A stretch of 51,577 bases of DNA from Paenibacillus dendrobii (GCF_009807035.1 NZ_WUBI01000011.1:1-51577), one strand, 5' to 3'; numbered from the stretch's first letter, positions 1 to 8,993 are shown. The notes: generated from the letters alone by a model not told the origin. Numbers and translations: made by a program.

Positions 1-87
1 TACCCATCCCGAACACGACCGTTAAGCCCTCCAGCGCCGATGGTACTTGGACCGAAGGGTCCTGGGAGAGTAGGATGCTGCCAAGCG
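1..87 (+). rRNA. rrf: 5S ribosomal RNA, 3' part
   Basis: The sequence matches the conserved body and 3' half of bacterial 5S rRNA (CCCGAACACG, then GGGAGAGTAGG and the closing TGCCAAGC). The 5' part lies outside the window, so this is the last gene of an rRNA operon running left to right. It is followed at once by a strong terminator. Confidence 0.93.
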
Positions 88-89
88 AA

Positions 90-127
90 GAACCACTGTT
101 GATGCAATTCAACGGTGGTTTTTTTGT
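90..127 (+). terminator. rrn operon terminator
   Basis: An inverted repeat (AACCACTGTTGA / TCAACGGTGGTT, one G-T wobble) with a short ATGCAAT loop is followed by a run of T. It ends the upstream rRNA operon. Confidence 0.9.
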
Positions 128-154
128 GTTGTTTGGAGTTTTAGCTGGAAAATC

Positions 155-172
155 ATGTTATACTTATAACAT
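155..172. promoter_or_regulatory. 18-bp perfect palindrome upstream of the SLH gene
   Basis: ATGTTATA-CT-TATAACAT is an exact inverted repeat containing a possible -10 hexamer (TATACT, 159-164). No convincing -35 was found at the right spacing. It could be an operator for the gene starting at 279; this is inference. Confidence 0.3.
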
Positions 173-278
173 ATGTATTTAATGAAATAAGAATGGAATT
201 TGTTTTTAGTTCATTTCTTTATTTCATTTTACATCGAACCATTATTCCTGATAGTTTACGAGAGAGGGGTAAGTACAT

Positions 279-1595
279 ATGAAACAAAGCAAGAAAAAGC
301 TGACATCAGCGCTTTTGACTGGTGTTTTGGCGATGGGAATTGCTCTACCCGTTTATGCGGCGGAACCTTCAGCAGGAATCACTCGCGGCGATTTTTTGAA
401 ATTGGTTACTACTGATTTAAATATAACTGCAGCTTCATCTGTGGAGCTTCCAAAAGATGTTTTGGCCGATTCGCCTTATAAGGATGCCGTAAGCGCTATG
501 TTAGAACGCAAAGTGCTGAAAGGATTCCCGGATGGAAGTATAAGAACAGATGAACCGATTACCGGCAAAGATGCATCCATTGTTCTTGGACGTGTTTTGG
601 GATTTAAAGATGATGAAAGTATCAAACGCTTACAATCTGAAATCGGAATCGATTGGCAGTCCCAAAAGGTTCTAAATGCTACGGAAGTCACAGCCTCTCT
701 GGCGAAAGTACTTAGTAATGATGCGACTGCGATTGCTTTGATGGATGCCGTGCAAAAGGAAATGGGCGATGTCCACTCATACGAATCCCAACTGGGCTTG
801 CATCTTAACATGACTATTAATAGCAGCAGTCAGCTCAATGATAATAACTTAAATAAGTCTGTTCTCGACGAAAGCCGTTCGAATCCGAACGAAATGTCCC
901 TGAAAATGGACGCCGAAGGCCTGGTTAAGCTTGATGACAAGCAAGGCATGATGCAAACGATGACAATGAAAGACTTTTTGGGGTCAGGGGACGTGGATAC
1001 TGTAACCTATATCGTACCTGAAGGAACCTTTACGCAAAGTCCGGATATGGTGACCGGCAAAAAACAATGGATTAACATGTCCAAGGGCATGCCGGCATTC
1101 AATGAACTCATGAAATTGCAGAAAGAAAATGCGACTCAACTCAGCAGCTTAAATCAGAAATATTTCATATATCGTGATCTGGGCAAGGAAACCGTTGATG
1201 GCAAAGCATTTGCCAAAGTTGCTTTATACGGCAAGATTCCTTCACTGAAGGGACTTATGAACGATACGCAAAGCCTAACCGGGATGGGCGATATGATGAG
1301 TACACTGCCAAGTGAAGGCAAAGCGGCAGTCGAGAACATGGGCGTAGCAGCCAACATCACCTATTGGATCGATGAAGGGACTCACCGTATCTATAAAGCG
1401 GATATGAATATGTCTTATTCCGTGCCGGCAACCGGACAATCTCCGGAAATTGCCATGGATATGACCATGAATATGGGCTACAGCAAGTATAACGAAGCAC
1501 AGACAATCAAATTGCCGGATGAAGCGAAAAAGGCTCAAACGATGGAGGAGTATATTGCTCAAATGTCTGCGGCTCAGTCTCAAACAGGGAATTAA
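279..1595 (+). CDS. Exported SLH-domain protein
   Basis: The 438-residue protein begins with a clear signal peptide (basic KQSKKK, hydrophobic core, likely cleavage after the alanines near residue 27). Residues about 33-110 look like S-layer homology sequence (TRGDFLK, SPYKDAVSAMLERKVLKGFPDGS, ITGKDA), which anchors proteins to pyruvylated cell-wall polymer. The remaining 300 residues form a Met-rich, beta-type region. Its last 50 residues (YSKYNEAQTIKLPDEA..TMEEYIAQM) resemble the C-terminus of the lipoprotein at 11507, so both probably carry the same extracytoplasmic domain on different anchors. The ATG at 279 follows GAGAGGGG. It is a single gene with its own terminator. The function of the C-terminal domain is not recognised. 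Confidence 0.85.
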   Translation: MKQSKKKLTSALLTGVLAMGIALPVYAAEPSAGITRGDFLKLVTTDLNITAASSVELPKDVLADSPYKDAVSAMLERKVLKGFPDGSIRTDEPITGKDASIVLGRVLGFKDDESIKRLQSEIGIDWQSQKVLNATEVTASLAKVLSNDATAIALMDAVQKEMGDVHSYESQLGLHLNMTINSSSQLNDNNLNKSVLDESRSNPNEMSLKMDAEGLVKLDDKQGMMQTMTMKDFLGSGDVDTVTYIVPEGTFTQSPDMVTGKKQWINMSKGMPAFNELMKLQKENATQLSSLNQKYFIYRDLGKETVDGKAFAKVALYGKIPSLKGLMNDTQSLTGMGDMMSTLPSEGKAAVENMGVAANITYWIDEGTHRIYKADMNMSYSVPATGQSPEIAMDMTMNMGYSKYNEAQTIKLPDEAKKAQTMEEYIAQMSAAQSQTGN

Positions 1596-1627
1596 TCATA
1601 GGAAATGCATGAAGTTTACGAAAAATG

Positions 1628-1656
1628 GACATCCCACCAAGGGATGTCTTTTTTTG
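1628..1656 (+). terminator. Terminator of the SLH gene
   Basis: GACATCCC and GGGATGTC form an 8-bp stem followed by eight T residues. Confidence 0.9.
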
Positions 1657-1738
1657 CGGAATTGTCTTGTACCAGTGGACACGTATATGCAAGCATGGGA
1701 CAAGTACATGTTCTGTTAGTTTTACCAGCCTCTATTCC

Positions 1739-1768
1739 TTGACAGCCTCGCAGCGCCTTTGCTAAGAT
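1739..1768 (+). promoter_or_regulatory. Candidate sigma-A promoter of guaB
   Basis: TTGACA (1739-1744) and TAAGAT (1763-1768) are 18 bp apart, about 95 bp before the start codon. Other A/T-rich hexamers lie nearer guaB, so this is tentative. Confidence 0.4.
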
Positions 1769-1862
1769 GGCAATAATATATTTTCAGAAAATGATTTTCA
1801 AGCCTTGTAGTATAAGGGTTTTGACGAATACAATACATGACAAATGAGGGGGAAGTTCCGAG

Positions 1863-3320
1863 GTGTGGGAAGACAAATTCAGTAAAGAGGGATTTACTTT
1901 TGACGATGTATTGCTGGTGCCGCGCAAGTCTGAGGTGCTGCCGAAGGAAGTGGACGTGTCCACAAGATTAAGCAAACATGTGAAGCTCAACATTCCACTC
2001 ATCAGTGCCGGTATGGATACCGTTACCGAGTCTGCGATGGCGATTGCTATTGCAAGAGAAGGCGGTATCGGAATCATTCACAAAAATATGTCGGTGGAGC
2101 AGCAGGCTGAAGAAGTAGATCGTGTAAAACGTTCGGAAAGCGGCGTTATTACGAATCCTTTCTCCTTAACACCTGACCACCTTGTTTCCGATGCTGAGCA
2201 AGTCATGGCCAAATTCCGCATTTCCGGCGTTCCGATTGTGGACGAGCAGCATAAGCTGGTTGGGATCCTGACGAACCGTGACCTGCGCTTTGTACATGAC
2301 TACAGCATTCAGATCAAAGAAGTCATGACTCACGAAAATCTGGTAACCGCTCCGGTGGGCACCACGCTCGAGGAAGCTGAAGTTCTTCTTCAAAAGCATA
2401 AGATCGAAAAACTTCCTTTGGTCGATGATAACAACGTGCTGAAGGGTCTTATCACCATTAAGGATATTGAAAAAGCGATCCAGTTCCCGAATGCGGCAAA
2501 GGATGCTCAAGGGCGCCTGCTCGTTGGAGCAGCTATCGGTATCTCCAAGGACGGTTTCGACCGTGCCGAAGCATTGGTGAAAGCTGGCGTGGACGTGATC
2601 GTTGTCGATTCCGCGCATGGACATCATATTAACATCCTGGATGCGGTTCGTAATCTGCGCAACTTGTATCCGGAACTGACCATCATTGCGGGCAACGTTG
2701 CAACGGGTGAAGCGACCCGTGATTTGATTGAAGCTGGCGCTTCCGTGGTGAAGGTTGGGATCGGTCCTGGTTCCATTTGTACAACCCGCGTTATTGCCGG
2801 TATCGGCGTACCACAGATTACAGCGATTTATGATTGCGCCAAGGTTGCACGTGAGTACGGCATTCCATTGATCGCGGACGGCGGTATCAAATACTCTGGT
2901 GAAATTACCAAGGCTCTGGCTGCGGGCGGGCATGCTGTAATGCTTGGAAGCATGTTTGCCGGCACGGAGGAAAGCCCTGGGGAATCGGAAATTTATCAGG
3001 GACGCCGTTACAAGGTATATCGCGGCATGGGCTCCATGTCAGCGATGAAGGAGGGCAGTAAAGACCGCTACTTCCAAGACGATGACAAGAAGCTCGTACC
3101 GGAAGGCATCGAGGGTCGCGTTGCTTATAAAGGTCCTCTGGCAGATACCATTCACCAATTGATCGGCGGACTTCGTTCAGGCATGGGATACTGCGGAACG
3201 AAATCTTTGGAAGAGCTTCGTGAAGATACTCAATTTGTCCGTATTACAGGCGCTGGCTTGCGCGAGAGTCATCCGCATGACGTGCAAATTACCAAAGAAG
3301 CTCCAAACTATTCCGTATAA
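1863..3320 (+). CDS. guaB: Inosine-5'-monophosphate dehydrogenase
   Basis: GuaB oxidises IMP to XMP with NAD+, the committed step of GMP synthesis, in the cytoplasm. The 485-residue length is normal. The (beta/alpha)8 barrel is interrupted by two CBS domains (about residues 95-205). The catalytic loop GPGSICTT places the nucleophilic cysteine at residue 306, and the flap region RYFQDD and MGYCGT are present. The start is GTG at 1863, behind GAGGGGG. Its position just after an rRNA operon and before dacA is the same as in Bacillus subtilis. No purine riboswitch was seen upstream. Confidence 0.97.
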   Translation: MWEDKFSKEGFTFDDVLLVPRKSEVLPKEVDVSTRLSKHVKLNIPLISAGMDTVTESAMAIAIAREGGIGIIHKNMSVEQQAEEVDRVKRSESGVITNPFSLTPDHLVSDAEQVMAKFRISGVPIVDEQHKLVGILTNRDLRFVHDYSIQIKEVMTHENLVTAPVGTTLEEAEVLLQKHKIEKLPLVDDNNVLKGLITIKDIEKAIQFPNAAKDAQGRLLVGAAIGISKDGFDRAEALVKAGVDVIVVDSAHGHHINILDAVRNLRNLYPELTIIAGNVATGEATRDLIEAGASVVKVGIGPGSICTTRVIAGIGVPQITAIYDCAKVAREYGIPLIADGGIKYSGEITKALAAGGHAVMLGSMFAGTEESPGESEIYQGRRYKVYRGMGSMSAMKEGSKDRYFQDDDKKLVPEGIEGRVAYKGPLADTIHQLIGGLRSGMGYCGTKSLEELREDTQFVRITGAGLRESHPHDVQITKEAPNYSV

Positions 3321-3357
3321 ACCAGAAGTGGGTTTGCACAAAACCAACATCTTCTTG

Positions 3358-3396
3358 TACAGACAGGTCGAATTTCGTCCTGTCTGTCTTTTTTTG
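3358..3396 (+). terminator. guaB terminator
   Basis: AGACAGG and CCTGTCT form a stem over a short AT-rich loop, followed by TTTTTTT. Confidence 0.9.
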
Positions 3397-3464
3397 ATTA
3401 ATTCCCTGTGATAGAATAGAACAAGTAAGAATTAGAGTAAGGCAAGAGGGGAGTTAAACATTCA

Positions 3465-4859
3465 TTGAGTAAGCATTGGAAACGTCCAAGCCGGAAGGCG
3501 GGACAACAAAAACACAAACGTCATCTCGTTAAAAAGAGCGTAGCCTCGGTTATGCTATTGAATATGCTATGTCTTTCCGCTCTGCCGGCTGCCATGGTAT
3601 TCGCTGCTCCGGCAAGCACTGCTGCAACCACTAACGCGACTAGCACGGCAAGCAGCATTCAAAAGCCTGAATTGAATCTGAAGTCTGCGGTATTGATTGA
3701 GCCGACAACGGGTCAAGTTCTGTATGCCATGAATGCGGACGAGCCTCTGCCTCCGGCAAGCATGACCAAAATGATGACGGAGTACATTGTTGCCGAACAG
3801 GTCAAACAGGGGAAGCTGAAATGGACGGATAAGGTCACCGTCGGCAGAAACTCCGAAGAAACGATCGGCTCGCGCATTTTCCTGGCTGAAGGGGACGTAC
3901 ATACCGTAGAGGAACTGTACATAGCGATGGCTGTGGGCTCCGCAAACGATGCAACGGTTGCGTTAGCCGAAAAGGTGTCGGGAACCGAGCAGGAATTCGT
4001 CAAGCTGATGAACAAGACTGCTCAAGAGATGGGTATGAAGACTGCTTATTTTATTAACGCGACAGGTCTGGATAAAGCTGACATGCCGGAAGATTTCCGT
4101 CCGGATACGGATAAAGAAGACGTCATGTCGGCGATGGATGCGGCCATTCTGGGCAAGCATATCGTCACCGACCATCCGGATTATGCCAAATATACTTCGA
4201 TTCAATCGTATAAATTCCGCGAACGGGACAAAGCACCAATCATCAACTATAACTGGATGCTGGAGTCCAATAAGAGTATTCCGAACTTCAAGGCTTATGC
4301 CTACCCGGGCCTAGATGGCTTGAAGACAGGGCACACGCAAAACGCGGGCAATTGCTTCACGTCTACGGCAGTCCGTAATGGCGAGCGCCTGATCGGCGTT
4401 GTAATGGGAGCGGACTCTGAAGCGCACCGATTTACGGAAACTAAAAAGCTTCTCGATTACGGCTTCGATAACTTTGAAGTCAAACAGGCAGTTGCTGGCA
4501 AATCCAAAGTGGAAGGCCTGGATTCCGTTCCGGTCAAAAAAGGCGTAGGAACGAGCGTCGGCGTCGTGACGGACGGGGATGTCAGCTTTATCGTACCTAA
4601 AGGCGCAGAAGCCAAAAGTGTAAAGTTCACAACGAAGCTGGAATCAGCGGACGGCCTTGTAGCACCGATCAAAAAAGGTACCAAGGTGGGTACGATTACC
4701 TATACTTACAAAGCCGACGGGATCGATAAGGCCCAGACCAAAACAGTTAATCTGGTTACTTCTGAGGAAGTGGAAAAAGGCGGCTGGTTCCGCTTGTTCT
4801 TCCGTGCCATCGGAGAAATGTTCAGTGATCTGTTCGAGGGAATCAAGAACCTATTCTAA
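3465..4859 (+). CDS. dacA: D-alanyl-D-alanine carboxypeptidase (PBP5 type)
   Basis: DacA trims the terminal D-Ala from peptidoglycan pentapeptides outside the membrane. The penicilloyl-serine transferase motifs are all present: S99-M-T-K102, S159-A-N161 and K287-T-G. A basic N-terminus and hydrophobic stretch (about residues 24-48) form the signal peptide. The C-terminal domain ends in an amphipathic helix rich in F, W and L (GGWFRLFFRAIGEMFSDLF), the usual membrane anchor of this family. The start is TTG at 3465, behind AGAGGGGAG (3445-3453). An extended -10 (TG-A-TAGAAT, 3409-3417) lies directly after the guaB terminator. Confidence 0.96.
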   Translation: MSKHWKRPSRKAGQQKHKRHLVKKSVASVMLLNMLCLSALPAAMVFAAPASTAATTNATSTASSIQKPELNLKSAVLIEPTTGQVLYAMNADEPLPPASMTKMMTEYIVAEQVKQGKLKWTDKVTVGRNSEETIGSRIFLAEGDVHTVEELYIAMAVGSANDATVALAEKVSGTEQEFVKLMNKTAQEMGMKTAYFINATGLDKADMPEDFRPDTDKEDVMSAMDAAILGKHIVTDHPDYAKYTSIQSYKFRERDKAPIINYNWMLESNKSIPNFKAYAYPGLDGLKTGHTQNAGNCFTSTAVRNGERLIGVVMGADSEAHRFTETKKLLDYGFDNFEVKQAVAGKSKVEGLDSVPVKKGVGTSVGVVTDGDVSFIVPKGAEAKSVKFTTKLESADGLVAPIKKGTKVGTITYTYKADGIDKAQTKTVNLVTSEEVEKGGWFRLFFRAIGEMFSDLFEGIKNLF

Positions 4860-5064
4860 ATTGGCGGTAATCCTGAAGCCAAAGGTGAGCCGCTCTCCTG
4901 AGTTTAAGCAATGAACCGCTGCAAAGCGGATTAATTTCTGTGAAAAACCGCTTAGATGGTTTTCTTCATATTGATTTTGGGTGCATAGTTTGAATGTGGA
5001 GCTGTATTCCCCTTTTAACAGAGGCGAAAAAGCTGACATGATATACATTTCGGGAGGCGTAGAC
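4860..5064 (+). other. dacA-pdxS intergenic region with competing hairpins
   Basis: Three mutually exclusive pairings are visible: CCGCT-GCAA-AGCGG (about 4917-4929), AAGCGG with CCGCTT (about 4924-4953), and AAAACC with GGTTTT followed by CTTC (about 4944-4965). The last is a weak terminator candidate for dacA. No PdxR gene or recognised riboswitch is adjacent. Confidence 0.35.
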
Positions 5065-5946
5065 ATGGAAACAGGAACTTCGAGAGTCAAAAGAGGTATG
5101 GCAGAAATGCAAAAAGGCGGCGTCATCATGGACGTCATGAATGCTGAGCAAGCTAAGATTGCTGAAGCTGCTGGCGCGACAGCGGTAATGGCTTTGGAAC
5201 GTGTACCATCCGATATTCGTGCAGCAGGCGGCGTAGCTCGTATGGCTGATCCAACGATCGTTGAGGAAGTCATGAAGGTCGTATCCATTCCGGTTATGGC
5301 GAAGGCCCGCATTGGCCACTTTGTAGAAGCAAAAGTACTGGAATCCCTTGGCGTTGACTATCTCGACGAGAGCGAAGTTCTGACTCCGGCTGATGAAGTG
5401 TTCCATATCGATAAATGGGATTTCACTGTACCGTTCGTATGCGGAGCCAAGGATCTGGGTGAAGCACTGCGCCGCATCGGTGAGGGCGCGTCGATGATCC
5501 GTACAAAAGGTGAACCGGGAACGGGCAATATCGTTGAAGCAGTTCGGCATATGCGTTATATTAACAGCCAAATCCGCAAGGTGCAAAGCATGTCGAAGGA
5601 CGAGCTTTATGCCGAAGCAAAGAACCTGGGTGTTTCCTACGACCTTCTTGTTGATGTTCATGAAAACGGCAAGCTTCCGGTTGTAAACTTTGCAGCAGGC
5701 GGCGTTGCTACACCGGCTGACGCAGCACTTATGATGCATTTGGGCGCAGACGGAGTATTTGTTGGCTCTGGTATCTTCAAATCGGACAATCCGGAGAAAT
5801 TTGCCCGTGCGATTGTGGAAGCCACAACTCACTACCAAGACTACAAGCTGATTGCTGAAGTTTCGAAGAATCTGGGTGCTCCAATGAAGGGCATTGAGAT
5901 CTCGAAGCTAAGTCCGTCTGAACGGATGTCGGATCGCGGCTGGTAA
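5065..5946 (+). CDS. pdxS: Pyridoxal 5'-phosphate synthase, PdxS subunit
   Basis: PdxS builds PLP from ribose 5-phosphate, glyceraldehyde 3-phosphate and ammonia supplied by PdxT, forming a dodecameric barrel complex. The 293 residues match the usual length. Family signatures are clear: MQKGGVIMDVMNAEQAKIAEAAGA near the N-terminus, RIGHFVEA, and FAAGGVATPADAALMMHLGADGVFVGSGIFKS. The reading frame stays open upstream to 4981, but ATG 5065 lies 7 bp after GGGAGG and gives the family N-terminus (METGTSRVKRGMAEM). pdxT follows after 16 bp, so the two form an operon. Confidence 0.97.
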   Translation: METGTSRVKRGMAEMQKGGVIMDVMNAEQAKIAEAAGATAVMALERVPSDIRAAGGVARMADPTIVEEVMKVVSIPVMAKARIGHFVEAKVLESLGVDYLDESEVLTPADEVFHIDKWDFTVPFVCGAKDLGEALRRIGEGASMIRTKGEPGTGNIVEAVRHMRYINSQIRKVQSMSKDELYAEAKNLGVSYDLLVDVHENGKLPVVNFAAGGVATPADAALMMHLGADGVFVGSGIFKSDNPEKFARAIVEATTHYQDYKLIAEVSKNLGAPMKGIEISKLSPSERMSDRGW

Positions 5947-5962
5947 GAGAGAAGGCAGATAT

Positions 5963-6541
5963 ATGAAGATCGGGGTTTTGGCACTTCAGGGTGCTGTAGC
6001 AGAGCATATACGCAGTATTGAGTTGGCAGGAGCCGAAGGTGTCGCTATCAAGAAAAGGGAAGAACTGCAGGATATTCAAGGCCTGATCATTCCTGGCGGT
6101 GAAAGCACGACGATCGGCAAACTGATGCGTAAATATGATTTTATGGATGCCATCCGTCAGTTTGCGGCGGAAGGCAAGCCTGTTTTTGGAACCTGTGCAG
6201 GTCTGATTGTGCTTGCCAAAACGATAGAGGGCCAGGAGGAGTCTCACCTCGCGCTAATGGACATGACTGTGGCGCGTAACGCGTTTGGACGCCAGCGTGA
6301 GAGCTTCGAGACTGATCTGGATATAAAGGGCATAGATGAGCCGATTCGTGCTGTATTTATTCGTGCACCTTTAATCAGCAGTGTAGGAGAGCAGGTGGAT
6401 GTATTGTCCTCTTACAATGGCGAGATCGTTGCGGCAAGGCAAGGGCATTTACTGGCATCTTCGTTCCATCCGGAACTGACCGATGATTACCGTCTCCATC
6501 AGTATTTTGTGGATATGGTTAAATCCAGTCATGCGTCATAA
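5963..6541 (+). CDS. pdxT: Pyridoxal 5'-phosphate synthase, glutaminase subunit PdxT
   Basis: PdxT hydrolyses glutamine and channels ammonia to PdxS. The class I amidotransferase triad is visible: Cys78 in GTCAGL, and His169 and Glu171 in FHPEL. The glutamine-binding motif PGGEST is at residues 45-49. The length of 192 is normal. AGAGAGAAGG precedes the ATG, and the gene is coupled to pdxS. Confidence 0.96.
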   Translation: MKIGVLALQGAVAEHIRSIELAGAEGVAIKKREELQDIQGLIIPGGESTTIGKLMRKYDFMDAIRQFAAEGKPVFGTCAGLIVLAKTIEGQEESHLALMDMTVARNAFGRQRESFETDLDIKGIDEPIRAVFIRAPLISSVGEQVDVLSSYNGEIVAARQGHLLASSFHPELTDDYRLHQYFVDMVKSSHAS

Positions 6542-6780
6542 ATAACTGCCCACGTACCGATATATAACATGACTGACACCTTGACTCCTTTTTATGATAT
6601 CTGGAGCCCCCAATAGGGTAAGCTTTAGATAGGGATGACGATTGAATCGGCTTGCTTGTCCGGGTATGCGACGGTGAGCAGGCTGAACGTCTCCACAGGG
6701 TCGGGGTTCTTTTTTTGAAGAGATTAGTAAACGGAAAAGATGTTAAGGATACACGTAAGACTTTTAGGAGGAATTGTCCA
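6542..6780 (+). promoter_or_regulatory. Structured leader between pdxT and serS with terminator-like hairpin
   Basis: A 10-bp hairpin (TCGGCTTGCT / AGCAGGCTGA, about 6647-6686) is followed by an imperfect GAAC..GTTC stem (about 6685-6709) and a run of T (6710-6716). It could be the pdxT terminator, a serS attenuator, or both. The T-box core (AGGGTGGNACCGCG) was looked for and not found. Confidence 0.4.
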
Positions 6781-8067
6781 ATGCTGGATGTAAAGATATT
6801 GCGGAGCGACTATGCCAAGGTCGAACAAGCACTCAAAAACCGGAATAAATCGCTGGATTTGATTGCAGGTTTTCCTGAGCTTGATACGCGTCGCAGAGAA
6901 CTGCTGCAGGAAAGTGAAGCACTGAAAAACCGCCGGAATACCGTATCGGGAGAAGTAGCCAAACGCAAAAAGAATAAGGAAGATGCCGAAGAGCTGATCC
7001 TAGAAATGCGCGAAGTTTCAGACCGGATTAAAGCGATGGACGAGGAAGTCCGTGAGCTTGAAGCTTCCATTTCCGAGCTGATGATGGCCATTCCGAATAT
7101 TCCTCATGAATCGGTTCCGGTAGGGACTTCCGAAGAGGATAATATAGAGTTGCGCCGCTGGGCCGAGCCAAACAAATTCGATTTCGAACCTAAGGCACAC
7201 TGGGATATCGCGCAAGGACTGGATATTTTGGATTTCGAAGCAGCAGCCAAAGTTACAGGCTCGCGGTTTACCTTTTACAAGGGCCTTGGAGCGCGTCTCG
7301 AACGTTCCTTGATTAACTTTATGATGGATCTTCATAGCAGTGAGCATGGGTATGAGGAAATGCTGCCGCCATACATCGTAAACGGGGACAGCCTTCGCGG
7401 TACGGGACAACTGCCCAAGTTTGAAGAGGATTTGTTCAAAATCCGAGACACGGATTATTATCTGATTCCAACGGCGGAAGTACCGGTAACCAACTACTAC
7501 CGCGATGAAATCTTGTCGCCAGAGGATCTGCCGAAGCATTTTGTGGCCTACAGCTCTTGTTTCCGTTCGGAAGCCGGTTCGGCTGGACGTGATACTCGTG
7601 GTTTGATTCGCCAGCATCAATTCAATAAGGTCGAGCTTGTGAAGCTCGTTGCTCCTGAAACGTCTTATGAAGAACTCGAAAAGATGACGGCTAATGCGGA
7701 GCATGTTCTACAGCTTCTGAAGCTGCCATATCGCGTGATGTCGCTAAGCACAGGTGATATGGGCTTTTCCGCTGCAAAGACATATGACCTTGAGGTATGG
7801 CTTCCTGAGAGCGGTATGTACCGTGAGATCTCCTCGTGCTCGAATACAGAGGACTTCCAAGCGCGCCGCGCGAATATCCGTTTCCGTCCAGAACCCAAGG
7901 CCAAGCCGGAATTCGTGCATACGCTCAATGGCTCTGCGCTTGCAGTCGGCCGTACCGTTGCCGCTATTCTGGAGAATTACCAGCAAGCAGATGGCAGCGT
8001 AATCGTACCGGAAGTATTGCAGCCTTATATGGGGAATGTAACGGTTATCCAACCTAAGAATAAATAA
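6781..8067 (+). CDS. serS: Seryl-tRNA synthetase
   Basis: SerRS charges tRNA-Ser with serine in the cytoplasm. The 428-residue protein has the N-terminal long coiled-coil arm (about residues 28-105, rich in K, E and R) that grips the long variable arm of tRNA-Ser. The class II catalytic core follows, with motif 2 (FRSEAGSAGRDTRGLIRQHQFNKVE) and motif 3 (AVGRTVAAILENYQ). The frame is open upstream, but ATG 6781 follows AGGAGG and gives the expected MLDVKILR start. A tRNA-Ser gene lies 75 bp downstream. Regulation may involve the hairpin leader just upstream. Confidence 0.97.
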   Translation: MLDVKILRSDYAKVEQALKNRNKSLDLIAGFPELDTRRRELLQESEALKNRRNTVSGEVAKRKKNKEDAEELILEMREVSDRIKAMDEEVRELEASISELMMAIPNIPHESVPVGTSEEDNIELRRWAEPNKFDFEPKAHWDIAQGLDILDFEAAAKVTGSRFTFYKGLGARLERSLINFMMDLHSSEHGYEEMLPPYIVNGDSLRGTGQLPKFEEDLFKIRDTDYYLIPTAEVPVTNYYRDEILSPEDLPKHFVAYSSCFRSEAGSAGRDTRGLIRQHQFNKVELVKLVAPETSYEELEKMTANAEHVLQLLKLPYRVMSLSTGDMGFSAAKTYDLEVWLPESGMYREISSCSNTEDFQARRANIRFRPEPKAKPEFVHTLNGSALAVGRTVAAILENYQQADGSVIVPEVLQPYMGNVTVIQPKNK

Positions 8068-8070
8068 TGC

Positions 8071-8099
8071 TTGATCATCACATTAATCTGTGGTAAGAT
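8071..8099 (+). promoter_or_regulatory. Promoter of tRNA-Ser
   Basis: TTGATC (8071-8076) and TAAGAT (8094-8099) are separated by 17 bp, about 44 bp upstream of the tRNA. Confidence 0.65.
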
Positions 8100-8142
8100 A
8101 TTTTTGTTACGCTTTATGTAATTTAAAATTCTTTTACCACCT

Positions 8143-8231
8143 GGAGAGGTACCGAAGCGGTCATAACGGGGCGGTCTTGAAAACCGTTAGGGGGCAACTC
8201 CACATGGGTTCGAATCCCATCCTCTCCGCCA
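8143..8231 (+). tRNA. tRNA-Ser (anticodon UGA)
   Basis: The acceptor stem GGAGAGG / CCTCTCC, discriminator G and encoded CCA are present. The anticodon stem CGGT / ACCG carries the loop CTTGAAA, giving anticodon TGA at 8178-8180, which reads UCA codons. A long variable arm (about 8187-8203) and the T-loop GGGTTCGAATCCC complete a class II tRNA. Confidence 0.96.
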
Positions 8232-8244
8232 GAATAACAACGAC

Positions 8245-8280
8245 AGAAGTCATTCTTGAAAAGGAAGGCTTCTTTTTTTA
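8245..8280 (+). terminator. tRNA-Ser terminator
   Basis: A 13-position stem with 12 paired positions, from AGAAGTCATTCTT to AAGGAAGGCTTCT, is followed by a T run. Confidence 0.85.
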
Positions 8281-8519
8281 TGCATTTTAGAATTTATCAA
8301 TTTTCGGGGTGGGAGCAGGACTACCACTCTGTTTTTGTTTTTGGTAAGGTAGAGGTATGGAGAAGACAGGGAACCCGCCATGTCTGAAATGTGAAAATTA
8401 TTACGAATATAAGGAAGAAGTTTTAAGTCGTTTCCAAAAGTTCTAAGGAACAAGGCCAATTCCATTTTGAAAAAATGATTTTAATATTGTTAATGCGCCA
8501 AAGGGTGGGAGGATAGGCC

Positions 8520-8993
8520 ATGAACAAAGAAGAACTGGTCATAATGAATTTCAGGGACTTATTTAACAAGATGGCTTGGCTTAATAAGTTTAAGATGGAA
8601 GCCAGTCTAAGGGATTACAAGCCTTCTGAAGTACATTGCATCGAATCCATTGAAAAGAATGAAGATTCCAACGTGACAAAACTTGCGGAGTCCCTTTATA
8701 TGACTAGCGGCGCCATAAGTAAAATTACCAAGAAGCTGATGAAAAAAGGCATTATCGAAAGTTATCAAAAGCCCGATAACAAGAAAGAAATTTATTTTAG
8801 GCTTACTGAACAAGGGAAAACCATTTATCAAATCCATGAGGACTTGCACAAAGAGTTTCAGGAGCGGGATAAAGCCGTATTTGAGCAGGTAACCGAGGAG
8901 CAATTTGACAGTATGCTTAAATTCATGGAGAAGTATAGCAGGCACTTGGATGCAGAAATAAAGAAGCAGGGTATAGAGATGAAGTCGGAATAA
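8520..8993 (+). CDS. MarR-family transcriptional regulator
   Basis: This 157-residue protein has the winged-helix architecture of MarR regulators. An N-terminal dimerisation helix is followed by the helix-turn-helix (NVTKLAESLYMTSGAISKITKKLMKKGIIESYQKPDNKKEIYFRLTEQG, about residues 53-101) and a C-terminal dimer helix. GGGTGGGAGG precedes the ATG. The MFS exporter gene starts 158 bp downstream behind its own promoter with two matching palindromes, which makes it the likely target. The ligand is unknown. Base composition is somewhat more A/T-rich than the housekeeping neighbours. Confidence 0.88.
   Translation: MNKEELVIMNFRDLFNKMAWLNKFKMEASLRDYKPSEVHCIESIEKNEDSNVTKLAESLYMTSGAISKITKKLMKKGIIESYQKPDNKKEIYFRLTEQGKTIYQIHEDLHKEFQERDKAVFEQVTEEQFDSMLKFMEKYSRHLDAEIKKQGIEMKSE

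Noticed and set aside
2166..2933. Long antisense open frame in guaB, and similar ones in pyrG, argS and fbaA
   Set aside because: These lie opposite strongly conserved genes and have no ribosome binding site or recognisable product. They are by-products of codon bias.
6600..6780. T-box riboswitch for serS
   Set aside because: The AGGGTGGNACCGCG core and a bulge complementary to the tRNA-Ser end (UGGC) are absent.
8245..8280. Another copy of the palindromic repeat
   Set aside because: Only the T-rich end resembles it; the stem is that of an ordinary terminator.
8090..8290. Open frame covering tRNA-Ser
   Set aside because: It overlaps the tRNA and has no coding signature.
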